Made by a program: the position numbers and the translations under genes
Source of the DNA: Priestia taiwanensis
GTDB lineage: Bacteria > Bacillota > Bacilli > Bacillales > Bacillaceae_G
Direction: 5' to 3'
Assembly: GCF_014638355.1 (NCBI RefSeq)
Contig: NZ_BMFK01000003.1
Coordinates: forward strand, 157,288-221,287
DNA: 64,000 nt
Notes under the pieces: generated by a model
Seen by the model: only the letters and a program-made list of their open reading frames with translations
Database searches by the model: none
Told to the model about the DNA's origin: nothing
In this document: in pieces, positions 53,397-64,000 of the stretch
Numbering within the stretch: position 1 is the first letter of the stretch
Layout of the letters: every line of letters begins with the position of its first letter

Positions 53397-53977
53397 CATA
53401 CTTCCTGCCTCTCTTTTTGAAAGATGTGTTGTAACGTATGGATATATAACGCATGCTCTACCGCATGAACCTTCTTCTCTAAGCTTTGTAATGTATCATA
53501 TTCGTCTATTTCAACTGCCGTTTGAGCAATAATTGGGCCCGTATCCATTCCTTCATCGACGTAATGAATGGATACACCTGTAATTTTCACACCAGCATGA
53601 AGCGCCTGCCAAATCGCATCTTTCCCTGGAAAGCTTGGTAAAAGAGAAGGATGAATGTTTGTCATGCGACCGCCATATGCGTGTAACAACGTATCTCCAA
53701 TTAAGCGCATATACCCGGCAAGCACAATGAAATCGATGTCGTGTTTCTGTAATTCTTCTAAAATAGCTAACTCGAAGTGTTGCTTTGACGCATATTCCTT
53801 TGGGTTAAAAGCAAACGTTGGAATTCCACTTTGTAAGGCGCGTTGCACAACATATGCATCTGGCTTATCACATACGAGTAAGCATACGTCTGCTTCTAGT
53901 TCTCCCAGGCGCGTTGCGTCGACAATTGCTTGAAAGTTCGAGCCACTTCCTGATGCGAAGATTGCTACTCTTTTCAT
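53396..53977 (-). CDS. purN: Phosphoribosylglycinamide formyltransferase
   Basis: 193-aa folate-dependent GAR transformylase. Motifs [13 protein letters not shown] at the N-terminus and the catalytic [10 protein letters not shown] ... [12 protein letters not shown] ... [17 protein letters not shown] (Asn, His and Asp triad). Overlaps purM by four bases and touches purH. Confidence 0.96.
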
Positions 53978-54999
53978 ACGAATATAACTCCTTCACCAGC
54001 TTTTACCGTACCAATAACAGATGCTTTTTCTCCACTTTCTTCTAATACGTGAAGTATGTTCTGTACATCTTCTTGTCGTACCGCTACAACCATCCCAATT
54101 CCCATATTGAAAATATTGTACATATCTTCTTCTGGCACGTTACCTACTTCTCGTAAGAAATCAAAGATTGGTAGCACAGACCACGTTCCCTTCTTAATCT
54201 CTGCTCCTAATCCTTCTGGCAACATACGCGGAATGTTCTCGATAAATCCACCACCTGTAATGTGTGCCATTCCTTTTACCCTAACTTGCTTTAATACTTC
54301 TAACATCGGTTTTATGTAAATGCGAGTTGGTTCAAGTAACTCTTCTCCAAGTGGGCGTGTTAACGGCGCATATGTTTCATGAAGCGAGAGCCCAGCGTCT
54401 TGTAGTAACACTTTTCGTACGAGTGAATAACCATTACTATGGATGCCACTTGATGCTAGACCTATTAAGACGTCACCTTCTTGAATCGCTTGGCCCGTGA
54501 TGATTTTCTTTTTCTCAACAACGCCTACTGTAAATCCTGCTAAGTCATATTCACTCTCGTCATACATACCAGGCATTTCTGCTGTTTCACCGCCAATTAA
54601 TGCGCAGCCAGCTTGCGCACAACCATCTGCAATCCCTTTGACGATACTTTCAATTTTCTCTGGTGCTGCTTTTCCACACGCGATGTAATCTAAGAAAAAG
54701 AGTGGTTCTGCCCCTTGTACGACAATATCATTCACACACATTGCGACTGCATCAATGCCAATCGTATCGTGCTTATCCATCATAAATGCAAGCATGAGTT
54801 TCGTCCCAACGCCGTCCGTTCCAGATACCAATACAGGCTCTTTCACACCTGTAGCCGACAAATCAAACATACCACCAAATCCACCAAGTCCACTTAACAC
54901 TTCTTTTCGCATCGTCTTTTGCACGTGCTTCTTCATTCGTGATACAGCTTCATATCCTGCTTCGATATCAACACCAGCTTGCTTATACGCGTTTGCCAC
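53974..54999 (-). CDS. purM: Phosphoribosylformylglycinamidine cyclo-ligase
   Basis: 341-aa AIR synthetase. Signatures [56 protein letters not shown] and [13 protein letters not shown]. The start is taken as GTG at 54999, giving the family N-terminus (M)ANAYKQ, with AGGTGG 5 nt upstream; a GTG at 55008 lies inside that site. Confidence 0.96.
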   Translation of the reverse strand: MANAYKQAGVDIEAGYEAVSRMKKHVQKTMRKEVLSGLGGFGGMFDLSATGVKEPVLVSGTDGVGTKLMLAFMMDKHDTIGIDAVAMCVNDIVVQGAEPLFFLDYIACGKAAPEKIESIVKGIADGCAQAGCALIGGETAEMPGMYDESEYDLAGFTVGVVEKKKIITGQAIQEGDVLIGLASSGIHSNGYSLVRKVLLQDAGLSLHETYAPLTRPLGEELLEPTRIYIKPMLEVLKQVRVKGMAHITGGGFIENIPRMLPEGLGAEIKKGTWSVLPIFDFLREVGNVPEEDMYNIFNMGIGMVVAVRQEDVQNILHVLEESGEKASVIGTVKAGEGVIFV

Positions 55000-55034
55000 T
55001 ATGTCCACCTCTTCTTTTATTATCGAAAAAAGTC

Positions 55035-55070
55035 AGAGTTGTTTCATCAGCTATGCGATGAAACAACTCT
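55035..55070 (-). terminator. Internal terminator-like hairpin between purF and purM
   Basis: Perfect 14-bp stem AGAGTTGTTTCATC/GATGAAACAACTCT with an 8-nt loop. On the minus strand T6 follows 3 nt later. It lies inside the operon and could attenuate or process the transcript. Confidence 0.65.
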
Positions 55071-55093
55071 ATTTCCAACTATTCTACAAAAAT

Positions 55094-56509
55094 CTATCTC
55101 ACCGTCGTCAAAAACTCTTTCTCGTAATCGTACAGTGCCGTCGGATAATCTCCGTTGAAATAGGCCATACATAGTCCTCCGTATTTCCCTTCATACGGGC
55201 GACCAATTGCTTCTACTAATCCTTCTTCACTTAAAAACGTTAATGAATCCGCGCCAATAATTTGACGGATTTCCTCTATTGAATGCTTAGATGCAATTAA
55301 TTCTTTTCGTGTCTGAATATCGATGCCATAGAAGCATGGATACTTCAGCGGTGGCGATGCAATGCGTACGTGTACTTCTGCAGCTCCTGCCTCTCGAAGT
55401 AAACGAACGATTCGGCGGCTCGTTGTACCACGCACAATCGAATCATCAATCATTACGACACGTTTCCCCTCCACTACTTTGCGAACCGCTGATAACTTCA
55501 TCTTTACACCTTGCTCACGAAGTTCTTGCGATGGCTGAATGAACGTACGACCAACGTAACGATTTTTAATTAAACCAAGTTCATATGGAATACCTGTCGC
55601 TTCTGCATAGCCAATCGCTGCTGAAATACTAGAATCTGGCACTCCTGTAACAACGTCTGCTTCAATTGGTGCTTCTTCCGCTAATAATTTCCCCATGTTT
55701 TTACGCGCTGTATGAACGTTGATACCTGCAATATTAGAATCTGGGCGCGCGAAGTAAATGTACTCCATACTACAAATTGCATGCTCGATATCCGTTGTAA
55801 AAGTATCAACGTGAATGCCGTCATCATTAATAATAACGAGTTCGCCTGGCTCCACGTCACGAATATATGTCGCACCAACAACGTCAAAGGCACACGTCTC
55901 AGAAGCAACAACGTACGCATCACCCATTTTTCCAATTGATAGTGGACGGAACCCATTTGGATCTAACGCTGCAATCATTTCATTATCTGTTAATAGCACA
56001 TAAGCAAATGCACCTTTTACTTTGTTCAAAGCAAATTTCACACTATCCAAAAACGATTCTTGTGGATAACGTTTAATTAAATGCATTAATACTTCTGTAT
56101 CTGAACTTGTTTGAAAGATACTTCCTTCTTCCTCTAACTCACGGCGTAACATCTGTGCGTTAATTAAATTCCCATTATGTGCTAATGCCATGCTGTGATC
56201 GTAGAAGTTAAACAAAAGTGGTTGTACGTTGGCCATTTCTCCACCGCCAGCCGTTGCATAACGAACGTGACCAATTGCTGCCGTTCCTTCTAATTCTTGT
56301 AGTTGACCTTGACCAAACGCTTCTGTTACGAGGCCTAAGCCTCGATGGCCTTTCAATGTGTTGCCGTCTTTCACCACAATTCCAGCACCTTCTTGCCCAC
56401 GGTGTTGCAAACTATGCAAGCCATAGTACGTAATTTGCGCTGCGTCTTTATGTCCCCATATCCCAAATACACCACACTCTTCCTGTAGCCCTTTTATTTC
56501 AGTAAGCAT
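55094..56509 (-). CDS. purF: Amidophosphoribosyltransferase
   Basis: 471-aa enzyme of the first committed step (PRPP to phosphoribosylamine). Starts with a short propeptide [11 protein letters not shown] before the N-terminal nucleophile Cys (CGVFGIWG); the PRPP site is [15 protein letters not shown]. Bacillus-type enzymes carry an Fe-S cluster, but I did not assign its Cys ligands one by one. AGGAG lies 7 nt before the ATG at 56509, which overlaps the end of purL. Confidence 0.96.
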   Translation of the reverse strand: MLTEIKGLQEECGVFGIWGHKDAAQITYYGLHSLQHRGQEGAGIVVKDGNTLKGHRGLGLVTEAFGQGQLQELEGTAAIGHVRYATAGGGEMANVQPLLFNFYDHSMALAHNGNLINAQMLRRELEEEGSIFQTSSDTEVLMHLIKRYPQESFLDSVKFALNKVKGAFAYVLLTDNEMIAALDPNGFRPLSIGKMGDAYVVASETCAFDVVGATYIRDVEPGELVIINDDGIHVDTFTTDIEHAICSMEYIYFARPDSNIAGINVHTARKNMGKLLAEEAPIEADVVTGVPDSSISAAIGYAEATGIPYELGLIKNRYVGRTFIQPSQELREQGVKMKLSAVRKVVEGKRVVMIDDSIVRGTTSRRIVRLLREAGAAEVHVRIASPPLKYPCFYGIDIQTRKELIASKHSIEEIRQIIGADSLTFLSEEGLVEAIGRPYEGKYGGLCMAYFNGDYPTALYDYEKEFLTTVR

Positions 56510-58713
56510 GGGATAGCTCCTTTCCAAGCTGTTCTCATTTCCTCTACTGAAAGGTTTACAAGTGTTTCGCCTTGTTCATTGTAAATAACCATCTTATTCA
56601 TTTCTGTTACTTCACCGATTTGTGTTGCTTCTACAATATTCTCAAACGCTTCTTTATTCTCACGTTTTACTGATACGACAAAGCGTGATTGTGTTTCACT
56701 AAATAACGCCGATACTTCTTCGCCAGCAAGTGTTACGGACGTACCTAAGTTTGCACCGAATGTCGATTCTGCTAGTGCAATTGCTACGCCACCTTCTGAC
56801 ACGTCATGCGCCGACTGCACAAGCCCTGCACGAATTGCCTTTAATAGTTGACGTTGACGAACGAATTCCTTCTCTAAATCAATGGACGGAGCTTTACCGA
56901 AAATGTCACCGTTGTTTAACACCTTTTGTAGCTCACTACCGCCAAACTCTGCGTACGTTTCACCAATCACATATATAATGTCCCCTGCTTGTTTAAATGA
57001 TTGTGTCGTAATATGCGCTAAGTCGTCAATTAAACCAACCATCCCTACTGTTGGCGTTGGATACACAGCCTCTCCGCTACGCTCGTTATAAAGCGATACG
57101 TTCCCGCCAATAACTGGTGTACTTAACGTACGGCACGCTTCTGCCATTCCTTCTACCGATTTCTCAATTTGCCAGAAGATTTCTGGTTTCTCAGGGTTTC
57201 CGTAGTTTAAACAGTCTGTAATTGCTAATGGCTCTGCACCAGAACATACGATGTTACGTGCTGCTTCTGCCACGGCGATTTTCCCGCCTACTTCTGGATC
57301 TAAATAAATGTAACGGCTATTACAATCTGTCGTCATCGCAAGTGCTTTCTCTGTCCCACGAATACGGACAACTGCTGCATCTGATCCTGGTGTTACGACT
57401 GTATTTGTACGTACTTGATAATCGTATTGGTTATATACCCACTCTTTACTTGCAATTGTTGGCTGTTGAAGTAGCTTCATTACCGTTTCGCCGTAATTCT
57501 CGATGTGTGGCGTTTCCACTACCATCGCTTGGAATTCTTGATAGTACGCTGCTTCTTTTGATGGCTTGTTATATACTGGCGCTTCTTCCGCTAATGCATC
57601 CGCTGGCACTTCTGCCACCATTGTGCCTTTATGGAAGAGACGTAACATTTTGTCGTCCGTTACTTTACCAATTGAGACTGCTTCTAAATCGTATTTGTGG
57701 AATAAATCAACGATTTCTTGTTCACGACCTTTTGTCACAACGATTAACATACGTTCTTGTGATTCTGAAAGCATCATTTCGTATGCTGTCATACTTGTTT
57801 CACGTTGTGGTACGTCATCTAAGTACATCTCGATTCCCATACCTGCTTTACTTGCCATTTCTGCTGATGATGACGTTAATCCCGCTGCTCCCATATCTTG
57901 AATCCCAACTAACGCATCACTCTTAATTAACTCAAGGCATGCTTCAAGTAATAACTTCTCCATGAACGGATCGCCTACTTGTACGGCTGGACGCTTATCT
58001 TCTGAAGCTTCCGATAATTCTTCCGATGCGAATGTTGCACCGTGAATACCGTCACGTCCTGTTTTGGCACCAACATACATCACTGTGTTACCAACGCCGT
58101 GCGCTTGCCCTTTTTTAATATCTTCATGGTTAATTAACCCTACACACATCGCATTCACGAGAGGGTTTCCTTCATAGCACTTATCGAACGCGATTTCTCC
58201 GCCGACTGTTGGAATACCGATACAATTTCCGTATCCCGCTATACCTGCAACTACTTCTTCAAACAAATACTTTACTCGTGGCGTTTGTAATTCTCCGAAG
58301 CGAAGGGAATTTAGTAACGCGATTGGACGTGCTCCCATTGAAAAGACGTCACGGATAATACCGCCTACACCTGTCGCAGCACCTTGGTAAGGCTCAATTG
58401 CAGATGGATGGTTATGACTTTCAATTTTGAACACAACCGCTTGGTTATCACCGATATCAACGATACCAGCACCTTCGCCTGGCCCTTGCAGTACCCGTTC
58501 TCCTTTCGTAGGAAACTTACGTAATACTGGCTTTGAATTTTTGTAACTACAATGTTCTGACCACATAACCGAGAACAAACCTAGTTCTGTATAGTTTGGC
58601 AGACGACCAAGGATGCCTTTGATCATCCCAAATTCTTCGTCTGATACACCCATTTCTGCGTACACTTTGTTCTCTTCAATTTGAGTTGGATTTGGTTCAA
58701 GAAGTAACGACAT
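56494..58713 (-). CDS. purL: Phosphoribosylformylglycinamidine synthase subunit PurL
   Basis: 739-aa small-type PurL, the ATP-dependent synthase part of the PurSQL complex. Motifs: [53 protein letters not shown] and [11 protein letters not shown]. Overlaps purQ upstream and purF downstream, implying coupled translation. Confidence 0.97.
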   Translation of the reverse strand: MSLLLEPNPTQIEENKVYAEMGVSDEEFGMIKGILGRLPNYTELGLFSVMWSEHCSYKNSKPVLRKFPTKGERVLQGPGEGAGIVDIGDNQAVVFKIESHNHPSAIEPYQGAATGVGGIIRDVFSMGARPIALLNSLRFGELQTPRVKYLFEEVVAGIAGYGNCIGIPTVGGEIAFDKCYEGNPLVNAMCVGLINHEDIKKGQAHGVGNTVMYVGAKTGRDGIHGATFASEELSEASEDKRPAVQVGDPFMEKLLLEACLELIKSDALVGIQDMGAAGLTSSSAEMASKAGMGIEMYLDDVPQRETSMTAYEMMLSESQERMLIVVTKGREQEIVDLFHKYDLEAVSIGKVTDDKMLRLFHKGTMVAEVPADALAEEAPVYNKPSKEAAYYQEFQAMVVETPHIENYGETVMKLLQQPTIASKEWVYNQYDYQVRTNTVVTPGSDAAVVRIRGTEKALAMTTDCNSRYIYLDPEVGGKIAVAEAARNIVCSGAEPLAITDCLNYGNPEKPEIFWQIEKSVEGMAEACRTLSTPVIGGNVSLYNERSGEAVYPTPTVGMVGLIDDLAHITTQSFKQAGDIIYVIGETYAEFGGSELQKVLNNGDIFGKAPSIDLEKEFVRQRQLLKAIRAGLVQSAHDVSEGGVAIALAESTFGANLGTSVTLAGEEVSALFSETQSRFVVSVKRENKEAFENIVEATQIGEVTEMNKMVIYNEQGETLVNLSVEEMRTAWKGAIPCLLK

Positions 58714-59380
58714 GCGATTCCCTCCATGCTTTTAAGATCGATTTGAATACATTTAGTCCATCATTTCCACCTAATAAACTATCAACTGCACGCTCTGGAT
58801 GAGGCATCATTCCTAATACGTTGCCACGTTCGTTCGTCACACCTGCAATATCTGCTACCGAACCGTTCGGGTTATTGACATAACGGAATGCAATTTGCTT
58901 ATTTTCTTCTAATCTAGCTAACGTCTCTTCGTCACAATAGTAGTTTCCTTCACCGTGTGCAATTGGAATACGAATAACCTCACCTTGTTCATATAAAGAT
59001 GTAAACATCGTATTGTTATTCGCTACCATTAACTCTTCTGTCTTACACATAAATTTAAGGTTGTTATTACGAATAAGCGCTCCTGGTAAAAGACCCGCTT
59101 CCGTCAAAATTTGAAATCCGTTACATACACCAAGTACTGGCTTTCCTTCGTCAGCAGCCTTCTTCACCGCTTGCATCACATTCGCAAAACGTGAAATAGC
59201 ACCGCAGCGCAAGTAATCGCCGTATGAGAATCCACCAGGTAACAAAATCGCATCATACGCATCTAAGCTAGATGCATCGTGCCACACGTACTCTACTTCT
59301 TCTCCTAGTTCATCTTGAATCGCATGAAACATATCTACATCACAGTTAGAGCCCGGAAATACGATGACTGCAAACTTCAC
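58697..59380 (-). CDS. purQ: Phosphoribosylformylglycinamidine synthase subunit PurQ
   Basis: 227-aa class I glutamine amidotransferase that supplies ammonia to PurL. Catalytic Cys in [11 protein letters not shown], oxyanion region [16 protein letters not shown], and His/Glu in [10 protein letters not shown]. Overlaps purS by four bases. Confidence 0.97.
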   Translation of the reverse strand: MKFAVIVFPGSNCDVDMFHAIQDELGEEVEYVWHDASSLDAYDAILLPGGFSYGDYLRCGAISRFANVMQAVKKAADEGKPVLGVCNGFQILTEAGLLPGALIRNNNLKFMCKTEELMVANNNTMFTSLYEQGEVIRIPIAHGEGNYYCDEETLARLEENKQIAFRYVNNPNGSVADIAGVTNERGNVLGMMPHPERAVDSLLGGNDGLNVFKSILKAWRESHVVTS

Positions 59381-59631
59381 GGTGCAACGACCTCCTCAAC
59401 TTCATAACGGTAATCTTCCATCACAACGTTCGTTAACAACTTCTCGCACATTTCTTTCACTGCAAGATCAATATTTTCTACTGATTTATCAATTGTTACT
59501 TCTAAATACTTCCCGATACGTACATCTTCTACTGCCTCAAAACCTAGACTATGTAATGAACCTTTTACTGCTGTTCCTTGTGGATCTAGAATACTTTCGC
59601 GTAACGTTACAAACACCTTTACTTTGTACAT
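59377..59631 (-). CDS. purS: Phosphoribosylformylglycinamidine synthase subunit PurS
   Basis: 84-aa structural subunit that bridges PurL and PurQ. Family pattern [21 protein letters not shown] and [19 protein letters not shown]. It overlaps the end of purC by 13 bases. Confidence 0.96.
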   Translation of the reverse strand: MYKVKVFVTLRESILDPQGTAVKGSLHSLGFEAVEDVRIGKYLEVTIDKSVENIDLAVKEMCEKLLTNVVMEDYRYEVEEVVAP

Positions 59632-60341
59632 GATAATCCCCCTAAACGTTTTAAAATTTCGTTGTATCCGTCTGTTACATTCCCTAAATCTCGTCTAAAC
59701 ACGTCTTTATCTAATTTTTGATTCGTTTCTGCGTCCCATAAGCGACACGTATCTGGTGAAATTTCGTCTGCTAGTATAATCTCGCCATCGCTTGTTTTGC
59801 CAAACTCTACTTTGAAATCTACTAAACGAACATTACACTGTGCAAAATGCTCTTTCAATACGTTGTTAATGCATAAACCAAGTGTACGAAGAGTCTGTAA
59901 TTCTTCTAGTGTTGCGAGCTTCAAGACACGAATATGATCTTCTGTTACAAGTGGATCACCTAGCGTATCGTCTTTGTAATAAAATTCGACGATTGCCTTT
60001 TCTAACTCTGTTCCTTCGTCCATGCCAAGTCGTTTCGACAAGCTACCAGCTACACTATTACGAATAACTACTTCTATCGGAATAATGTCTACTTTCTTTA
60101 CTAATTGCTCTGTTGCCGATAATTTTTCAATGAAATGATTCTTTACACCTGCGTCTGTTAACTTCTGAAATAGCAAACTCGTAATCTCGTTATTTAATTC
60201 ACCTTTACCTGTAATCTCCGCTTTCTTCTCTCCGTTAAAAGCCGTTGCACTGTCTTTGTATGATACCCAGACGATATTTTCTACGTCTGTCGTATAAATC
60301 TTCTTTGCTTTTCCTTCATAAAGTAACGCTTTTTTCTCCAT
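59619..60341 (-). CDS. purC: SAICAR synthase
   Basis: 240-aa ligase joining aspartate to CAIR. Motifs LLYEGKAKKIY, YKDSATAFNGEKKAEI, PIEVVIRNSVAGS and LVDFKVEFG. GGGGG precedes the start. A 90-nt gap with a terminator-like hairpin separates it from purB. Confidence 0.96.
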   Translation of the reverse strand: MEKKALLYEGKAKKIYTTDVENIVWVSYKDSATAFNGEKKAEITGKGELNNEITSLLFQKLTDAGVKNHFIEKLSATEQLVKKVDIIPIEVVIRNSVAGSLSKRLGMDEGTELEKAIVEFYYKDDTLGDPLVTEDHIRVLKLATLEELQTLRTLGLCINNVLKEHFAQCNVRLVDFKVEFGKTSDGEIILADEISPDTCRLWDAETNQKLDKDVFRRDLGNVTDGYNEILKRLGGLSCTK

Positions 60342-60385
60342 TTACAATTACCCCCAATACAGAATATTGCGAAATACTTTGCTAG

Positions 60386-60418
60386 AAAAAAGGCACAGAA
60401 GTATATTGTTTCTGTGCC
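60386..60418 (-). terminator. Internal terminator-like hairpin between purB and purC
   Basis: Perfect 9-bp stem GGCACAGAA/TTCTGTGCC with a 9-nt loop and an immediate T6 run on the minus strand. It has every feature of an intrinsic terminator, yet lies inside the operon. Confidence 0.75.
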
Positions 60419-60431
60419 TATGTCATTCGTC

Positions 60432-61724
60432 TTACAGTCCAACTCGGTCAAAGATTGTATCTACACCACTTAAATGATATGCAGGATCGAAGCATTCTTC
60501 AATTTCTGCCTCTGTTAATACAGCTGTAATACGTTCTTCTGCTTTTACTAACTCTTTGAAGTGTACTTGTGTCTCCCATGCTTCCATCGCTTTCGGTTGA
60601 ACGATATCATACGCTTCTTCACGTGCCATACCTTTATCGATTAATGTTAACATCACACGTTGTGAGAAAATTAATCCATATGTACGATCCATGTTACGCT
60701 TCATGTTCTCTGGGAATACCGTTAAATTCTTCACGATGTTACCGAAACGATTTAACATGTAATTTAATAAAATTGTTGCATCTGGTAAGATGATACGCTC
60801 TGCTGAAGAGTGAGAAATATCACGCTCATGCCATAGTGGTACGTTCTCATACGCTGTTACCATATGTCCACGAATCACACGTGCCAAACCAGTCATATTC
60901 TCTGAACCGATTGGGTTACGCTTATGTGGCATTGCTGACGATCCTTTTTGTCCTTTTGCAAAGAACTCTTCTACTTCACGTGTTTCACTCTTTTGTAATC
61001 CACGAATTTCTACTGCCATTTTTTCAATTGATGTTGCGATAAGTGCTAACGTGCTAATGTAATGCGCATGGCGGTCACGTTGCAACGTTTGTGTTGATAC
61101 TGGTGCAGCTGCTAAACCTAACTTATTGCATACGAACTCTTCGATGAATGGTGGAATGTTCGCAAACGTCCCAACTGCACCTGACATTTTACCAACACGA
61201 ACTGTGTCAGCCGCTTGCTTGAAGCGTTCAACGTTACGACGCATTTCGTCATACCATAACGCTAATTTCAGGCCGAATGTTGTCGGTTCTGCGTGAACAC
61301 CGTGCGTTCTTCCCATCATCACTGTGTATTTATGTTCTTTCGCTTTGTTCCCAAGGATTTCAACGAAGTTCTCTAAGTCTTTTAATAAAATCTCATTTGC
61401 TTGCGCTAATAAGTATGATAATGCTGTATCTACTACGTCAGTTGATGTTAAACCGTAGTGTACCCACTTACGCTCTTCGCCAAGTGTTTCTGATACAGCA
61501 CGTGTGAATGCTACAACATCATGACGAGTTTCTTGCTCAATTTCGTAAATGCGGTTAATATCAAATGATGCATGTTCACGCAACTTTTGTACGTCTTCTT
61601 TTGGAATATCACCAAGCTCTGCCCATGCTTCACATGCTAGAATTTCTACTTCTAACCACGCTTTAAATTTGTTTTCTTCTGTCCAAATACTACCCATTTC
61701 TGGTCGTGTATAACGTTCAATCAT
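60432..61724 (-). CDS. purB: Adenylosuccinate lyase
   Basis: 430-aa fumarase/aspartase-superfamily enzyme acting twice in purine synthesis (SAICAR and adenylosuccinate cleavage). Signature [12 protein letters not shown] with the catalytic Ser; also [13 protein letters not shown] and [14 protein letters not shown] at 61724 overlaps the purK stop (ATGA) and is preceded by GGAGG. Confidence 0.97.
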   Translation of the reverse strand: MIERYTRPEMGSIWTEENKFKAWLEVEILACEAWAELGDIPKEDVQKLREHASFDINRIYEIEQETRHDVVAFTRAVSETLGEERKWVHYGLTSTDVVDTALSYLLAQANEILLKDLENFVEILGNKAKEHKYTVMMGRTHGVHAEPTTFGLKLALWYDEMRRNVERFKQAADTVRVGKMSGAVGTFANIPPFIEEFVCNKLGLAAAPVSTQTLQRDRHAHYISTLALIATSIEKMAVEIRGLQKSETREVEEFFAKGQKGSSAMPHKRNPIGSENMTGLARVIRGHMVTAYENVPLWHERDISHSSAERIILPDATILLNYMLNRFGNIVKNLTVFPENMKRNMDRTYGLIFSQRVMLTLIDKGMAREEAYDIVQPKAMEAWETQVHFKELVKAEERITAVLTEAEIEECFDPAYHLSGVDTIFDRVGL

Positions 61725-62872
61725 GATTGTACCTCCATTAATTCTCTTTCTTTTGACCATATATTCCATGCATTAATCATCTGCAATGCCTCTTCAAGGT
61801 TATCATGAAGTACATTTAGATGTCCCATCTTTCGTTGATATTTTGCTTCTTTCTTACCGTATAAGTGAAGCTTCACACCCGGAAAATAAGGAATATGACG
61901 TAACGCTGCATCTAAATGCTCCCCTAATATGTTTACCATTACGACTTTTTTTAACAATGTTGTTTCGCCTAATGGCCATCCACATATCGCTCGTATATGT
62001 TGTTCAAACTGGCATGTCATACAGGCATCCATCGTGTAATGACCGGAGTTGTGTGGCCTCGGTGCTAATTCGTTTATATATAAATCACCGTAATCGGTCA
62101 CAAACATTTCAACTGCTAATGTCCCAACTACTTCAAGTTTATTTGCTATTTGCATCGCATAGTCGATTGCTTTCTTCTCTGTTGATCGTGATATTCTTGC
62201 TGGAACAATGCTTTGATGCAAAATATTATTCACATGTATATTCTCCGCTACAGGGAACGCTTCGCTTTCTCCTGTTACACTACGGACAACAATCACCGAT
62301 AATTCTTTGGCGAATGTAATCCACTTCTCGACGATACATTCCGTCGCTTCCACAAGTTGCAGTGCCTCTTGTATATCACGTTGCTTTCGAATCACTACTT
62401 GCCCTTTCCCATCATATCCGCCTGTCGTTGTCTTTACGACACAAGGCATTTGGAAATCTTGGATAGCTTTCTTTAAGTCTTTCGCATTCGTCACTCGACG
62501 AAACGGTGCAACGTTAATACCCATCTCGGCAATCGTACTTTTTTCGAGAAAACGATTTTGCGTCGTTTGCAACACACTACTACCTTGTGGCAAATTCGCA
62601 TGTTCTTCTAGCCATGTGAGAGCCTCGTAATTAATATTTTCAAATTCATATGTAATGACATCACTTACTGCGTGTAATTTCTTAATGGCTTGCATATCAT
62701 CATATGCACCGACAATCTCAATATCTGCCACTTGTGCACACGGTGAATTTGGCGTTGGGTCTAATACCGCAATGCGGTATCCCATTTCTTTCGCTGAAAG
62801 TGCCATCATTCGCCCTAATTGACCGCCACCAATAATCCCAATCGTGCTTCCAGGTAAAATACGTGGCATCAT
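61721..62872 (-). CDS. purK: N5-carboxyaminoimidazole ribonucleotide synthase
   Basis: 383-aa ATP-grasp enzyme that carboxylates AIR. Motifs [29 protein letters not shown] and [14 protein letters not shown]. Starts inside the purE stop (ATGATG, overlap ATGA). Confidence 0.97.
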   Translation of the reverse strand: MMPRILPGSTIGIIGGGQLGRMMALSAKEMGYRIAVLDPTPNSPCAQVADIEIVGAYDDMQAIKKLHAVSDVITYEFENINYEALTWLEEHANLPQGSSVLQTTQNRFLEKSTIAEMGINVAPFRRVTNAKDLKKAIQDFQMPCVVKTTTGGYDGKGQVVIRKQRDIQEALQLVEATECIVEKWITFAKELSVIVVRSVTGESEAFPVAENIHVNNILHQSIVPARISRSTEKKAIDYAMQIANKLEVVGTLAVEMFVTDYGDLYINELAPRPHNSGHYTMDACMTCQFEQHIRAICGWPLGETTLLKKVVMVNILGEHLDAALRHIPYFPGVKLHLYGKKEAKYQRKMGHLNVLHDNLEEALQMINAWNIWSKERELMEVQS

Positions 62873-63357
62873 ACAAGCTCACTGCTTTCTAACACCATAG
62901 CTTTGGTTTCTTCTCTTCTTTTCTCTAATCGCTCTTGTATGTACGGTGTATGTGTACCAAGTATTTGTGCTGCTAATAAACCGGCATTTGTAGCACCAGC
63001 TTTCCCAATCGCAACAGTCGCAACTGGAACACCACCTGGCATTTGAACGATCGACAACAACGAATCTAAGCCGTTAAGCGCCTGTGATTGAACAGGAACT
63101 CCGATAACCGGAAGTACTGTTTTTGCTGCAACCATTCCTGGTAGATGTGCAGCTCCTCCAGCTCCTGCGATAATCACGCGTAAGCCTCGCTCTTTCGCTG
63201 TTTCTGCATAACGAAACATATGATCAGGTGTACGATGTGCAGATACAACTTGCTTCTCGTACGGGATTTCTAGTTCTTCTAAGATGTCACATGCATGTTT
63301 CATTGTTTCCCAATCTGACGTACTTCCCATAATAATACCAACTAATGGACTCTGCAT
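62869..63357 (-). CDS. purE: N5-carboxyaminoimidazole ribonucleotide mutase
   Basis: 162-aa class I PurE. Motifs [21 protein letters not shown] and [13 protein letters not shown], with the catalytic His in SAHR. GGAGG precedes the ATG. First gene of the operon, 56 nt after the riboswitch terminator. Confidence 0.97.
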   Translation of the reverse strand: MQSPLVGIIMGSTSDWETMKHACDILEELEIPYEKQVVSAHRTPDHMFRYAETAKERGLRVIIAGAGGAAHLPGMVAAKTVLPVIGVPVQSQALNGLDSLLSIVQMPGGVPVATVAIGKAGATNAGLLAAQILGTHTPYIQERLEKRREETKAMVLESSELV

Positions 63358-63404
63358 CTTGTTCCTCCATCTATATAAGTGATGAAAAACTTTTAACTAG
63401 AAAA

Positions 63405-63461
63405 AACGAAAAAGCCAAATGAATCATTTCCACAACAAAAGGGAAATACATTCATTTGGCT
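63405..63461 (-). terminator. Riboswitch-controlled terminator ahead of purE
   Basis: Minus-strand stem AGCCAAATGAAT/ATTCATTTGGCT followed by TTTTCGTTTTTTC. The sequence before it (GCTATGCATTCCATAGCC) can pair with the stem base or with the aptamer side, allowing a switch. Confidence 0.88.
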
Positions 63462-63490
63462 ATGGAATGCATAGCAAAATAAACTCTCTC

Positions 63491-63559
63491 CCTCATAGTC
63501 CAGCAATTTACGGTTACTGGGTAGAAACTTATGGGCCATATCCCCAAGATTATACGAGG
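63491..63559 (-). promoter_or_regulatory. Guanine riboswitch (purine aptamer)
   Basis: Minus-strand P1 strands CCTCGTATAAT and ACTATGAGG, P2/P3 stems (CTTGGGGATATGGCCCATAAG and CCAGTAACCGTAAATTGCTGG) and the J2/3 segment GTTTCTACC match the purine aptamer. The base before TAT in J3/1 is C (GGACTATG), the guanine/hypoxanthine-specific form; adenine riboswitches have U there. It turns off the pur operon when guanine is high. Confidence 0.95.
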
Positions 63560-63579
63560 TTCTTTATGAATCTACTAAC

Positions 63580-63609
63580 ATAGTACCAAGTTATTCAGTA
63601 TAATGTCAA
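63580..63609 (-). promoter_or_regulatory. pur operon sigma-A promoter
   Basis: Minus strand TTGACA (63604-63609), 18-bp spacer, TACTAT (63580-63585). Predicted start near 63573, just before the aptamer. Confidence 0.8.
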
Positions 63610-63611
63610 TT

Positions 63612-63655
63612 AATATCGAATGATTTTTTATATAATTTTCAAAACGTTCGGATTT
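63612..63655 (-). promoter_or_regulatory. PurR operator (two PurBoxes)
   Basis: 63643-63655 reads AAATCCGAACGTT on the minus strand, one mismatch from the PurBox consensus AWWWCCGAACWWT. A weaker inverted copy AATATCGAATGAT is on the plus strand at 63612-63624. The 18-nt spacing and inverted order just upstream of the -35 match Bacillus PurR operators, where PRPP releases the repressor. Confidence 0.8.
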
Positions 63656-63932
63656 AAGGTGTGTTTTTCTTACTTCCCTCTAAAATACGTTGGTGTTTTG
63701 GACATATCTCTCCTACTCCCCTTTACCATTTAAACAAATTCTACGTAGAAAATGCAATGAAAAGGCCTTATATTATGTATCTTCTTCAAAGTGATACATG
63801 ATATTGAAGGAATCTAATTAATTGCAAGGAATACTAAAGTAATTAATAAACGCTATATAAGCAACTAAAACTCCTTGCGAACGATAAATATGCACCGACA
63901 ACTAATAAGATTCCTAACGAGAACAATAATAT
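63656..63932. other. Spacer between the rRNA operon end and the pur control region
   Basis: About 275 bp with no gene or structured RNA recognised. Confidence 0.5.
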
Positions 63933-63965
63933 AAAAAAAGAACTAACATAATGTTAGTTCTTTTT
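63933..63965. terminator. rRNA operon terminator
   Basis: Stem GAACTAACAT/ATGTTAGTTC with A7/T-run on the left (for the minus strand) and TTTTT on the right. Directly downstream of the 5S gene. Confidence 0.85.
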
Positions 63966-63970
63966 ACGTT

Positions 63971-64000
63971 GCCTGGCGACGTCCTACTCTCACAGGGGGA
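63971..64000 (-). rRNA. rrf: 5S ribosomal RNA, 3' end only
   Basis: The minus strand reads TCCCCCTGTGAGAGTAGGAC, then GTCGCCAGGC, the conserved 3' end of Bacillus 5S rRNA. The rest lies beyond the window. An rRNA operon thus ends just upstream of the pur operon in the same orientation, as in the B. cereus group. Confidence 0.92.

Overview
The window reads as chromosomal DNA of a low-GC Firmicute close to the Bacillus cereus group. Evidence: AGGAGG-type ribosome binding sites, the run purE-K-B-C-S-Q-L-F-M-N-H-D with a guanine riboswitch, pcrB-pcrA-ligA-camS-rocA and gatCAB in the order known from that group, a Rap/Phr pair, and the tail of a 5S rRNA at the right edge. Most housekeeping genes are on the minus strand, so the ancestral direction of reading is right to left. 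The proteins look like diverged relatives of B. cereus, not B. cereus itself (judged by eye, no alignment).

Layout: 0.2-2.8 kb holds a YgjP-like metallopeptidase, a frameshifted methyltransferase and a Dph6-like ATP pyrophosphatase. 2.9-5.2 kb holds a rap-phr quorum-sensing pair (the phr gene is only 41 codons) and a lipoprotein. 5.3-9.0 kb is a 5-oxoprolinase operon (pxpBAC) with an NRAMP-like transporter. 9.0-17.3 kb is an AT-rich accessory island. 17.3-24.3 kb carries dus, an amidohydrolase, a GC-rich repeat, a small cassette (HTH-desulfoferrodoxin regulator plus isochorismatase) bracketed by two copies of the 3' end of rlmD, then rlmD and a lipid kinase gene. 24.4-27.7 kb is gatCAB. 27.9-33.1 kb has two acetyltransferases (one starting at ATT) and several small secreted or membrane proteins. 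33.3-37.8 kb is a PRD-regulated DUF4310/4311/4312/SFCGS cluster. 38.2-50.6 kb has rocA, camS, ligA, pcrA, pcrB and small membrane-protein genes. 50.6-63.4 kb is the purine operon, and 63.4-63.7 kb its control region.

The main discovery candidate is in the island at 11.5-13.25 kb: a solo reverse transcriptase (YCDD active site) preceded by a structured leader RNA with its own promoter. On the strand opposite that RNA lies a 147-nt segment bounded by the same tetranucleotide, AAAC. If the segment is copied head to tail, the junction makes a perfect consensus promoter (TTGACA, 17 bp, TATAAT) that does not exist in the chromosome. This is followed by AGGAGG, a GTG start and a stop-free 49-codon frame that never closes. 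This is the logic of DRT2 anti-phage systems, in which a noncoding RNA is reverse-transcribed into a concatemeric, never-ending gene (neo). The island also carries a PIN-like protein, a DGQHR (DndB-like) protein paired with a four-helix membrane protein, and an IS3 remnant, which fits a defence island.

The purine operon looks controlled at several levels: a two-box PurR operator, a strong sigma-A promoter, a guanine riboswitch with terminator, and two terminator-like hairpins inside the operon (purB/purC and purF/purM).
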